Positions 8,273-15,313 of a DNA stretch of 64,000 nucleotides are shown piece by piece. The notes under the pieces are model-generated. The model did no database searches, was not told the DNA's origin, and saw only the letters and a list, made by a program, of their open reading frames with translations. Both the position numbers and the translations under genes were made by a program. Every line of letters begins with the position of its first letter. Within the stretch, counting starts at the first letter, position 1. Source of the DNA: Microbulbifer variabilis (GTDB lineage Bacteria > Pseudomonadota > Gammaproteobacteria > Pseudomonadales > Cellvibrionaceae); contig NZ_JAIVKI010000011.1 of the NCBI RefSeq assembly GCF_020524905.1, forward strand, positions 62,001-126,000, given 5' to 3'.

Positions 8273-9064
8273 TTAAACACCTAGAACCCGATGAAAAAGC
8301 CTATCAAAATCCGTTATATCCAGCTTTGGTCGCTCCTCAATTGAGTTGGCCACCCCATGGCCCAAATTTTCTTGAATCCAGTTATCAAGGCGAGCATCCA
8401 GAACGACAAGACTGCCTTCATCCAGCCCTTTCTTCTTCTCAATCAAACTGGATATCAACTGCAGCAACCATTCCTCTTGTGCGTTCGCCAGCAACTCTTC
8501 GCACATCTGCAAAAAATCGACCGGGGGAATAGCCATAAATCTTTTTATGTAAAGTGCACTTAGGATAGAACGCATTACATAAAGCAGTTTTTTGACTTGA
8601 ATTTCTTTGGAACCCTCATTATTGTTTCGAGCAAATTTTGAGTAACAATTAAATCCCATACTTATATAATGGTGCGCCAAGGCTCGTGGTTGCCAGCATT
8701 TTTTGGCAAGGCTGCGAAGTTCATCCAAAACCTCTTGCTGACTAAGATAAACTTTTGGAGAGAACAACCATTCAATCAATGTCGGGTTACTTCCCCGCAA
8801 CAAACCCAATGCTTTGCTAATATCCCAGCCAACCAGATCAAGCTCATCACCCAGTGCTTTATCAAAGGGCACCTCCACAACATCCCTTGGGTTTCCAAGA
8901 GTCAGATAGTGGTTAAGATCTCGCTTGTAAATAAAACGTACATCCCAGTCACTATCTGGTGACTCAAAGCCCCATGCCCGGCTGCCAGATTCACAGGCAT
9001 ATAAAATCTCTATGCCTTTCTCCGCCTCAAGTGTTCTTAATCTATCCTGTATCACCAATTCCAT
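8273..9064 (-). CDS. YcgL-type predicted nucleotidyltransferase
   Basis: A 263-residue cytosolic protein of the pol-beta superfamily, COG3541 type. The signature is CESGSRAWGFESPDSDWDVRF at about 25-44, in which the GS-x-AWG loop and the two aspartates of SDWDVR form the nucleotide and metal site. A substrate-side segment follows (DLVGWDISKALGLLRGSNPTLIEWL) and an all-helical C-terminal half. Relatives are thought to transfer a nucleotide to an unidentified target, and several are linked with phage. Here it stands alone, next to a minus-strand membrane-protein gene about 50 bases upstream of its start. Confidence 0.8.
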   Translation of the reverse strand: MELVIQDRLRTLEAEKGIEILYACESGSRAWGFESPDSDWDVRFIYKRDLNHYLTLGNPRDVVEVPFDKALGDELDLVGWDISKALGLLRGSNPTLIEWLFSPKVYLSQQEVLDELRSLAKKCWQPRALAHHYISMGFNCYSKFARNNNEGSKEIQVKKLLYVMRSILSALYIKRFMAIPPVDFLQMCEELLANAQEEWLLQLISSLIEKKKGLDEGSLVVLDARLDNWIQENLGHGVANSIEERPKLDITDFDRLFHRVLGV

Positions 9065-9113
9065 AGAATGCTATCTATCAATTTGCCACTGTAGAGAAGT
9101 AAAACTAAACCGT

Positions 9114-9425
9114 TCACTGGAGGCTCCTTCCCTTTACCTTATAGCCACCAACCAAGTATCCCAGCAATGACCCAATAAGAACTGGAATAGAGATCAAACC
9201 CATTAACAACCAGCGATCCTGTTTAAAATGCACATCGAAGTGAACCAATGAAACATAAGCCACTGCGCACATCGCGACAACAATGGCAATCAGCACTCCC
9301 CAAGTCACAAGATTCGCCGACAAGACCGCACCGCAACTTTTACAGGCGCACTGTATCGAGTTGATGCCACTACACCAGCCAATCAAAGATATGGGCTTTT
9401 CATTACAACCAGGGCAATTTTTCAT
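9114..9425 (-). CDS. Small zinc-ribbon membrane protein
   Basis: A 103-residue protein. The N-terminus holds two CxxC pairs (CPGC at 4-7 and CKSC at about 28-31), which looks like a zinc ribbon. Two hydrophobic helices follow (about 39-62 and 72-93), and the tail is basic (GYKVKGRSLQ). It may be an inner-membrane protein with a cytoplasmic zinc-binding head. No named family was recognised. The stop of this gene lies about 50 bases from the nucleotidyltransferase start, so the two could share a transcript. Confidence 0.6.
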   Translation of the reverse strand: MKNCPGCNEKPISLIGWCSGINSIQCACKSCGAVLSANLVTWGVLIAIVVAMCAVAYVSLVHFDVHFKQDRWLLMGLISIPVLIGSLLGYLVGGYKVKGRSLQ

Positions 9426-9704
9426 TTTTACATCAACCTCTAAATCTAAACTAAAACCTAGCTAGAGCCCCACCCCAGCGACCTGAAATTATATTTAATA
9501 TTCTTCTATGCAGAAACTTCCCCTCTACATTAACCCGAGCTTTGGAGGAAAGAGAATAACAAGGAGGAACGCTGCCTATCACGCCTCTCCAATCCCTATA
9601 ACACCGCTACCAATACCCAAAACGTCCCATAGAAACCCAAGCTCGAAGGATAGAGTGCCTTCTTCCCATAATGAGCGAAACATCTGCTATCATCGCGCCC
9701 GCAA

Positions 9705-9811
9705 AAACCTAAGGGGTGGCCAAGGCCTGAGATGCTGCGAGATCAAGAAGATCTGTTGAAGCAAACCCTTGAACCTGATCCGGTTAATACCGGCGTAGGA
9801 ATAGGTAGGCA
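9705..9811 (+). promoter_or_regulatory. TPP riboswitch (THI element)
   Basis: The stretch carries the conserved blocks of the thiamine-pyrophosphate aptamer in order: AGGGGTGGCCAAGGC, the CTGAGATGCT pyrimidine-sensor segment, ACCCTTGAACCTGATC, the GGTTAATACCGGCGTAGG arm and a closing ATAGGTAGG that pairs with the start. It lies 65 bases upstream of the TonB-receptor start, so TPP binding should shut off the downstream thiamine-uptake genes, probably by masking the start or by termination. The variable arm (about 9738-9768, AGATC-AAGAA-GATCT) forms a local hairpin. Confidence 0.95.
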
Positions 9812-9875
9812 TGCCAAAGCCCTCCCCTCGTCGCGCTCCGGGTCTCTTTCATTAGTGTTGATCCGAGAGAGAACC

Positions 9876-12053
9876 ATGAAGAAACTGTTCACAATCCACC
9901 CGATTGCTTTATCCATCGGCCTTGTTGCGGGCTCGCCTAGTGGATTGGTTTTAGCTGCAGAGCCCATGAACAGGGGGCTTGAAGAGGTGGTAGTGACGGC
10001 TCAACTGCGCGATACCAACCTGCTCGATCTACCAAGCAGCGTCAGTGTGATGGACGCAAGCAGTATTGAGGCGCGAGGTGCTGGTAACTTGGACCAACTA
10101 TTGAATATGGCACCAAATGTCAACTTCTCTACTGGCGCTTCACGGGGACGCTTTATTCAGATTCGCGGTATTGGTGAGCGCAGCCAGTTTATCGACCCAG
10201 TAAATCCTTCCGTAGGCTTGGTCATTGATGGGATCGACTTTACTGGTCTTGGTCTGGCTGCCAGCACCCTGGATATCGAACAGGTAGAGATCCTCCGCGG
10301 CCCTCAAGGCACCCTGTATGGTGCTAATGCCCTGGCGGGCCTGGTCAACATGCGCAGCGCCGCACCCACTTTAGAAACTACAGGCAAGGTCTCTGCCGAA
10401 CTGAGTGAATATGGTGGCCGCAGCCTCTCTGCCATTGGCAGCGGCAGCCTGACCGAGCAGCTTGGCTTCCGTGTTGCCGCCAGCGAACGAAAGTCCGATG
10501 GCTATATGGAAAACCAGTACCTGGGCCGCGATGACACAAACAATATTGATGAGTCCGTGCTGCGTGGCAAACTGGCTTACTCACTCAATGATGACTTACA
10601 ACTTGGCCTGACACTCTTCTACCTTGATGCCGATAACGGCTACGATGCCTTCTCTTTATACAATACCCGCGAAACCCTCTCCGACAAGCCCGGTCGGGAC
10701 CAGCAGGAAACCTGGGCAGGCGCTATAACTGGGCAGTGGTCGGGTAACGAAAATTTCACTCTTGAAGCCACCCTAAGCCTCGCCAACTCCGATACCGAGT
10801 ACGGATACGATGAAGACTGGAGTTATATTGGTTTTCATCCCTGGGGTTACAGTCAAACCGATAATTACCAGCGGGACAAAGACAATACCAGCCTGGATCT
10901 GCGCCTCCTCTCCACCGAGACCTCCAAACTCTTTGCGGGGCGCACTAGCTGGGTACTGGGGGTTTATCATCGCCATGAACAAGAAGACCTCCTACAGGTT
11001 TCAGGAGCAACTGAAGGCACAATCACTGAATACAGCTTTTTTAGCAGTGAGTTTGATACCAAAAACAGCGCAGTTTATGGGCAGCTGAGCACCACACTGA
11101 GCGACACCCTCAACCTGATTAGCGGGCTTCGTCTGGAAAGGCGTAGTGCAGATTATTTTGATTCCTATACCACCAAGGCAGATAGCAGTGAGGACTTGTG
11201 GGGGGGAAATATAACCCTGGAATATCATTATTCCGAAGACACTTTATTGTACGCCACCGTTTCACGAGGCTATAAGGCAGGGGGTGTAAACGGGGCAATC
11301 ATCGCAGAGTTCGCGGGTAATGTAGAAACTTACCGTGAGATGTTCGAGTTTGATACAGAGCATTTACTTAACTACGAACTTGGGGCAAAAGGCAATTGGC
11401 TGGATAACCGTTTACAGGCCCAGTTAGCGGCCTTCTACCAGGACCGCAACGACGTCCAAGCCAAACAATCACTTTTTAACCCAGAGAGTAAAAAGTTTAG
11501 GGAGTACCTGGGCAACGCCGCAGGTGGTAAAACTTTCGGCTTTGAGGCGGAAATAAATTTCCAAGCGACTGAAGCTGTACGCCTCTTCGCCTCCGCAGGC
11601 TGGCTAAACGCCGAGTTTGAGGACTTTATTAGTAGCACCCACGTAGATACGGAGAAGGACGATAAAACCGGTACAGTACTACCGGTAAATCTGGATGGGC
11701 GTGATGTAGCTCATGCACCAAACTATCAGTTCTTCACTGGCACCGAGATTGATCTCAGTGCCCACTGGGTACTGCGCCTGGAATTGGAAGGCAAGGATGA
11801 GTTTTACTTCTCCAATAGCCACAATGAAAAATCCACTGCCTACGAATTGCTCAACGCCCGCCTCACCTACCGGGCTGACAGCTGGGAAATCTCCCTGTGG
11901 GGCAGAAACCTGACCGACGAGGACTACTACACCAGGGGTTTCTATTTCAGCAATGAATATGGCAATAATCCAGCTAATGACTATGCTCCGGAGCCTTACT
12001 ATCAACAAGGTGAACCACGTATTGCCGGGGTAACCGGTACTTATACTTTCTAA
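9876..12053 (+). CDS. TonB-dependent outer-membrane receptor, probable thiamine uptake
   Basis: A 725-residue receptor with a signal peptide (MKKLFTIHPIALSIGLVAG...LVLAAEP). A TonB-box-like segment (LEEVVVTAQ) is followed by a plug domain (about 45-150: ...LPSSVSVMDASSIEARG, RGIGERSQFIDP, DIEQVEILRGPQGTLYG) and a 22-strand type barrel ending in Phe (VTGTYTF), as outer-membrane proteins do. The start at 9876 is chosen over earlier in-frame codons because they lie inside the riboswitch and because a signal peptide begins here with GAGAGAG upstream. Control by a TPP riboswitch and the following YkoF/PnuT/kinase genes point to thiamine or a precursor as ligand. The substrate is inferred from context. 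Confidence 0.9.
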   Translation: MKKLFTIHPIALSIGLVAGSPSGLVLAAEPMNRGLEEVVVTAQLRDTNLLDLPSSVSVMDASSIEARGAGNLDQLLNMAPNVNFSTGASRGRFIQIRGIGERSQFIDPVNPSVGLVIDGIDFTGLGLAASTLDIEQVEILRGPQGTLYGANALAGLVNMRSAAPTLETTGKVSAELSEYGGRSLSAIGSGSLTEQLGFRVAASERKSDGYMENQYLGRDDTNNIDESVLRGKLAYSLNDDLQLGLTLFYLDADNGYDAFSLYNTRETLSDKPGRDQQETWAGAITGQWSGNENFTLEATLSLANSDTEYGYDEDWSYIGFHPWGYSQTDNYQRDKDNTSLDLRLLSTETSKLFAGRTSWVLGVYHRHEQEDLLQVSGATEGTITEYSFFSSEFDTKNSAVYGQLSTTLSDTLNLISGLRLERRSADYFDSYTTKADSSEDLWGGNITLEYHYSEDTLLYATVSRGYKAGGVNGAIIAEFAGNVETYREMFEFDTEHLLNYELGAKGNWLDNRLQAQLAAFYQDRNDVQAKQSLFNPESKKFREYLGNAAGGKTFGFEAEINFQATEAVRLFASAGWLNAEFEDFISSTHVDTEKDDKTGTVLPVNLDGRDVAHAPNYQFFTGTEIDLSAHWVLRLELEGKDEFYFSNSHNEKSTAYELLNARLTYRADSWEISLWGRNLTDEDYYTRGFYFSNEYGNNPANDYAPEPYYQQGEPRIAGVTGTYTF

Positions 12054-12091
12054 CAAATCACCGGTAATGTAGCCGACAAACTCCGATAACT

Positions 12092-12135
12092 GCCCGTGAA
12101 ATATTAGATACATAGCGTACCTGCTATTCACGGGC
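12092..12135 (+). terminator. Hairpin between receptor and YkoF-like gene
   Basis: A 9-bp perfect stem (GCCCGTGAA / TTCACGGGC) with a 26-base loop, 38 bases after the receptor stop. A partial terminator or RNA-stabilising stem could lower expression of the inner-membrane part of the operon relative to the receptor. Confidence 0.45.
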
Positions 12136-12205
12136 TTAATCTGGTTAGGTAGCGAAGAATGAAGAATCGTTGCCACTAGGCTCTCTGCGGATAACGAGAA
12201 AATCT

Positions 12206-12469
12206 ATGCAACTCTCTGTAGAAATCAGCATGTACCCACTAAAAGATGAATACATCCCTAGTATTCAAGTTTTTATTGAACGCCTGAATAGCCATTCAGG
12301 CCTGAGAGTGATCACCAACACCATGAGTACTCAGGTATTTGGTGAGTATGATTTACTAATGGATATCCTAAAAATAGAAATGCGTAAATCCTACGAACAG
12401 TTTGGACGCGCCATTTTTGTTTGTAAATTTATCGATGGCGACCTAGCTCCGGCAGAACCCCATGCTTGA
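12206..12469 (+). CDS. YkoF-family thiamine/HMP-binding protein
   Basis: An 87-residue cytosolic protein of the YkoF-like/thiamine-binding (MTH1187-like) fold: MQLSVEISMYPL, then DEYIPSIQVFIERLN, a TNTMSTQVFGEYD strand-turn and a FVCKFIDGDL ending. Family members bind thiamine or hydroxymethylpyrimidine. The ATG at 12206 is chosen because the conserved strand QLSVEISMYPL begins there; upstream in-frame codons have no ribosome site. It overlaps the permease gene by 8 bases, so the two are translationally coupled. It may pass ligand to, or regulate, the transporter. Confidence 0.8.
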   Translation: MQLSVEISMYPLKDEYIPSIQVFIERLNSHSGLRVITNTMSTQVFGEYDLLMDILKIEMRKSYEQFGRAIFVCKFIDGDLAPAEPHA

Positions 12470-13127
12470 CCCCGAGTTTCTTGAAATTATTCGCACCTCA
12501 ATTGCGGCCATGTCCCTGTGGGAAGTTGCAGCAGTTATTCTGGCCCTCGCCTACCTGTTGCTGGCGATGCGAGAGAAAATCAGCTGCTGGTATGCTGCAT
12601 TTGCCAGTACCGCAATCTATTTGGTTTTATTCTGGGATGTCAGCCTACTGATGGAGTCGGCACTTCAGGTTTTCTATCTAGTCATGGCTGTCTATGGCTG
12701 GTGGCAATGGCGCCACCACAGGGATAAAAACAAAGATCTTAAGATTCACCGGTGGGGACTGCAAACCCACTTAATAATGTTCAGTGGAGTTGCCATACTA
12801 ACCCTGATATTCGGTTATCTGCTGGATAACTTTACCAGCGCCGCCCTACCCTATCTTGATTCCTTCACCACCCTGGGAGCCGTGGTAACCACCTATATGG
12901 TGACACGCAAGGTCTTGGAAAACTGGATCTACTGGATTGTGGTGGATGGAGTCTCTATCTATCTCTACCTGGATAGAGGACTCTACCTCACCGCGCTGTT
13001 GTTTTTGCTCTACGTGGTGTTGGTTGTTATTGGTTTTTTCCAATGGAAATCCATCTATAACAGGCAGAATCAAGCTGAGCAAACCCGGTTTGCCCCAGCA
13101 AAGAGCGGCCAAGTTTCCAACGCTTAA
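12462..13127 (+). CDS. pnuT: PnuC-family thiamine transporter PnuT
   Basis: A 221-residue integral inner-membrane protein with seven hydrophobic segments and the PnuC-family pattern: an early AAFASTAIYLVLFWDVSLLMESALQ region, YGWWQWRHH in the middle and a final helix with VVLVVIGFFQWKSIY. PnuC-type carriers move ribosyl-nicotinamide. The subgroup found in TPP-riboswitch operons beside thiamine kinases is PnuT, which carries thiamine by facilitated diffusion with trapping by phosphorylation. Its position between a thiamine binder and a kinase supports PnuT. It overlaps the preceding gene by 8 bases. Confidence 0.85.
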   Translation: MLDPEFLEIIRTSIAAMSLWEVAAVILALAYLLLAMREKISCWYAAFASTAIYLVLFWDVSLLMESALQVFYLVMAVYGWWQWRHHRDKNKDLKIHRWGLQTHLIMFSGVAILTLIFGYLLDNFTSAALPYLDSFTTLGAVVTTYMVTRKVLENWIYWIVVDGVSIYLYLDRGLYLTALLFLLYVVLVVIGFFQWKSIYNRQNQAEQTRFAPAKSGQVSNA

Positions 13128-13149
13128 CAGCGATGTGATCTAGCCCCCA

Positions 13150-14031
13150 GTGCCTATGAGCGATACTCAGAATGACATTATTCCTTGCGACTGGCATCAG
13201 TGGAGCCAGTCCAGGCCAAGTTTTATACGAGCTTTGGCAGGTGGGCAAACCAATAGAACCTATCTAGTCTCATCAGGGGAGGTGCTTCTGGTTGTACGCC
13301 ATAACTCCCCTCTCAGCCAGGCGCTGGACCTGAACCGGGCAGCTGAAGCCCAAGTCCTCAGCAGAGCCAGTCATGCCAGGCTCTGCGCGCCCCTTATTTA
13401 TTGTGATCCTCAATACCAATATTTGGTAACAGGATTTATCCAGGGCCAGCCCTGGCGCACAGAGACCCCTGGCGCCTTGGAACGACTTGCCAAGCTGCTC
13501 CGTAATATTCACGCTCTCCCGGCAATAAACAGTCAACTCGATATTGAACTGAAAATAGACTACTACTGGTCATCAATTGATACTCAAGCCGATTTCTATC
13601 CACTTCTGGAACAGTTAAGCGATGAAGTATCAACTAGTATTAACGCAACAAAGGCTATTCATGATAACCCCTGCCTTTGCCACAACGACCTGACCAAAGA
13701 AAACCTAATTACAAGCAGTAGCGGGCAGCTTATCGCGATCGATTGGGAATATGCCTCCATGGGGGATCGGTTTTATGACCTTGCCGCACTGGTCGAAGAA
13801 CACCATCTATCCACAGCACAGCAGCAACAATTACTGGCTATTTATCTTCAAAGAACACCAGTCAATAATGACTGGTGGCGCCTGCACCACTGGCGGTTAA
13901 TTTATAAATACCTATGTGTACTTTGGCATGCTCTGCAGTGGAGTGCCAAAAAAGAACCCTGTGATTCAAGCGCCATTATCACTCAGTGCCAAGCTTTATT
14001 AACATTAGCCGCGTCCACTCCCGATCGCTAA
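13150..14031 (+). CDS. Thiamine-kinase-like phosphotransferase
   Basis: A 293-residue APH/choline-kinase-fold enzyme. The phosphotransferase signature is CHNDLTKENLI at about 177-187 (catalytic Asp in HND and the Asn that follows), with a metal-binding IDWEYASMGDRFYDLAAL at about 197-214. The N-terminal lobe has GGQTNRTYLV (substrate loop) and VRHNSP. In this operon the natural substrate is thiamine (ATP + thiamine to thiamine phosphate, trapping imported vitamin), as in ThiK-type enzymes; the related 'Tnr3/ThiN' route is not visible. It begins 22 bases after pnuT. An alternative ATG lies six bases downstream. Confidence 0.8.
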   Translation: MPMSDTQNDIIPCDWHQWSQSRPSFIRALAGGQTNRTYLVSSGEVLLVVRHNSPLSQALDLNRAAEAQVLSRASHARLCAPLIYCDPQYQYLVTGFIQGQPWRTETPGALERLAKLLRNIHALPAINSQLDIELKIDYYWSSIDTQADFYPLLEQLSDEVSTSINATKAIHDNPCLCHNDLTKENLITSSSGQLIAIDWEYASMGDRFYDLAALVEEHHLSTAQQQQLLAIYLQRTPVNNDWWRLHHWRLIYKYLCVLWHALQWSAKKEPCDSSAIITQCQALLTLAASTPDR

Positions 14032-14146
14032 TTAAGGAATACCCTTTACAAACCAGCATTGACTGGTTATTGCTCTACAAATATATAATCGTTGCAATCC
14101 TGCACGGATTACCATCAACACCAACGAGTATAGGGAGATACCTGTT

Positions 14147-14608
14147 ATGGCCAGAACGTTCTTTATCTTTTTACTACTATTTGCGACAGCCAGTAGCCAT
14201 GCCGAGAAGAGACCGGAAGCATTCAACACTATCGACAAGCTTTTCGCGGCTATGTCGAAGTTTGATCATCAGGCAATGAGAAGTACAGTTACCGATTCCT
14301 TTATTCTATTGGAGCACGGCGAAGTCTGGACCATAGAGGATCTGGTTAAAGTGGTTAAGCCTTCTAGCTATACCAGAACGAATTACTTCAGCATCATCAA
14401 CTACGAGCAGCAAGGTGATTTACTCACTGTGAATTACTGGAACAAAGCCAACTTTACCCAGAAAAACAACAGCGAGGAGGTTATCTGGCTTGAAAGTGCA
14501 GTACTGGCGAAGGTAGATGGGAACTGGTTGCTCACCCAAATGCATTCCACTAGGCTGCCAACGGGTAAAACTCCCGATAAGGTTACTTTTATCCAGCAAA
14601 AGCTCTAA
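14147..14608 (+). CDS. Exported SnoaL/NTF2-like protein
   Basis: A 153-residue precursor with a signal peptide (MARTFFIFLLLFATASSHA, cut near residue 19-20). The mature part has the SnoaL-like cone pattern: a helix INTIDKLFAAMSKFDHQAM, RSTVTDSFILLEHGEVW, beta strands NYWNKANFTQ and a closing WLLTQMHSTRLP. Such proteins often carry a small-molecule binding pocket, but the substrate is unknown. It lies 115 bases after the kinase gene with a terminator-like stem after it, so it may be its own transcript. Confidence 0.7.
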   Translation: MARTFFIFLLLFATASSHAEKRPEAFNTIDKLFAAMSKFDHQAMRSTVTDSFILLEHGEVWTIEDLVKVVKPSSYTRTNYFSIINYEQQGDLLTVNYWNKANFTQKNNSEEVIWLESAVLAKVDGNWLLTQMHSTRLPTGKTPDKVTFIQQKL

Positions 14609-14631
14609 GGCAAAGAAAAGCCAGTTCGAGT

Positions 14632-14653
14632 GGGCAGGCCTAACGGCCCGCCC
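14632..14653 (+). terminator. Hairpin after the SnoaL-like gene
   Basis: An imperfect GC-rich stem (GGGCAGGCC / GGCCCGCCC, one mismatch) with a 4-base loop, 24 bases after the stop, followed by ATTATCC. A probable but weak terminator. Confidence 0.5.
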
Positions 14654-14776
14654 ATTATCCATTGTAAGGATCACCGCCAGTACCACCCCAGCGCCTTTCC
14701 CTCCTCCCCATGGCATCATGTAAAATATGCAGCAACAATACGATGCAAAGCGTTTATTACCCTAGGAGGCGGCTTT

Positions 14777-15220
14777 ATGAAGCTAAGAGTGTACCTTTCC
14801 GGTGAAATTCATTCTGACTGGAGAACCCAAATCATCGAGGGTTGCAAGAAACAAGGATTGGACATCACCTTCTCATCCGCAGTTACCAATCACGATGCCA
14901 GTGACGCTGCCGGAGATGGTCTTGGCCAGGAGTCCAACTCCTTCTGGCGGGATCATAAGTCGGCCAAAGTCAATGCCATTCGCATCAAACACTCGATTGA
15001 GAGCTGTGACCTGGCCATTATTCGCTTTGGTGAGAAGTACAAGCAGTGGAACGCTGCATTCGATGCAGGCTACTGTGCGGCCCTAGGGAAACCTTATATT
15101 ACCCTGCATGATGAATCTCTGGTTCACGCCCTGAAAGAGGTCGATGGTTCTGCGCAGGCCTGGGCCCAGAACCCAGCACAAATAGTCGACATTCTGAAAT
15201 ACCTCTCTACCCAAGCCTAA
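14777..15220 (+). CDS. ytoQ: YtoQ-family protein
   Basis: A 147-residue cytosolic protein that matches the YtoQ family across its length: MKLRVYLSGEIHSDWR, the ITFSSAVTNHDASD loop, DHKSAKVNAIRIKHSIESCDLAIIRFGEKYKQWNAAFDAGYC and QNPAQIVDILKYL. The fold resembles nucleoside 2-deoxyribosyltransferase-like Rossmann proteins, but no reaction is established. The ATG at 14777 is set by a good AGGAGG ribosome site 7 bases upstream. A strong terminator follows at 15232. Confidence 0.9.
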   Translation: MKLRVYLSGEIHSDWRTQIIEGCKKQGLDITFSSAVTNHDASDAAGDGLGQESNSFWRDHKSAKVNAIRIKHSIESCDLAIIRFGEKYKQWNAAFDAGYCAALGKPYITLHDESLVHALKEVDGSAQAWAQNPAQIVDILKYLSTQA

Positions 15221-15231
15221 TCTCCTGTATT

Positions 15232-15259
15232 GCCACCGCCAGCCAATGGCGGCGGTGGC
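15232..15259 (+). terminator. Terminator after ytoQ
   Basis: A 9-bp GC stem (GCCACCGCC / GGCGGTGGC) with a 10-base loop, 12 bases after the stop. It lies between convergent genes and could act in both directions. Confidence 0.65.
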
Positions 15260-15313
15260 TTATGAAATATCAGTATCCCAGCCTATTTGTACCGGTATTT
15301 AATGGACAAATCC

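Noticed and set aside
8236..8532. Plus-strand frame over the nucleotidyltransferase
   Set aside because: Antisense to a well-supported gene; low-complexity product.
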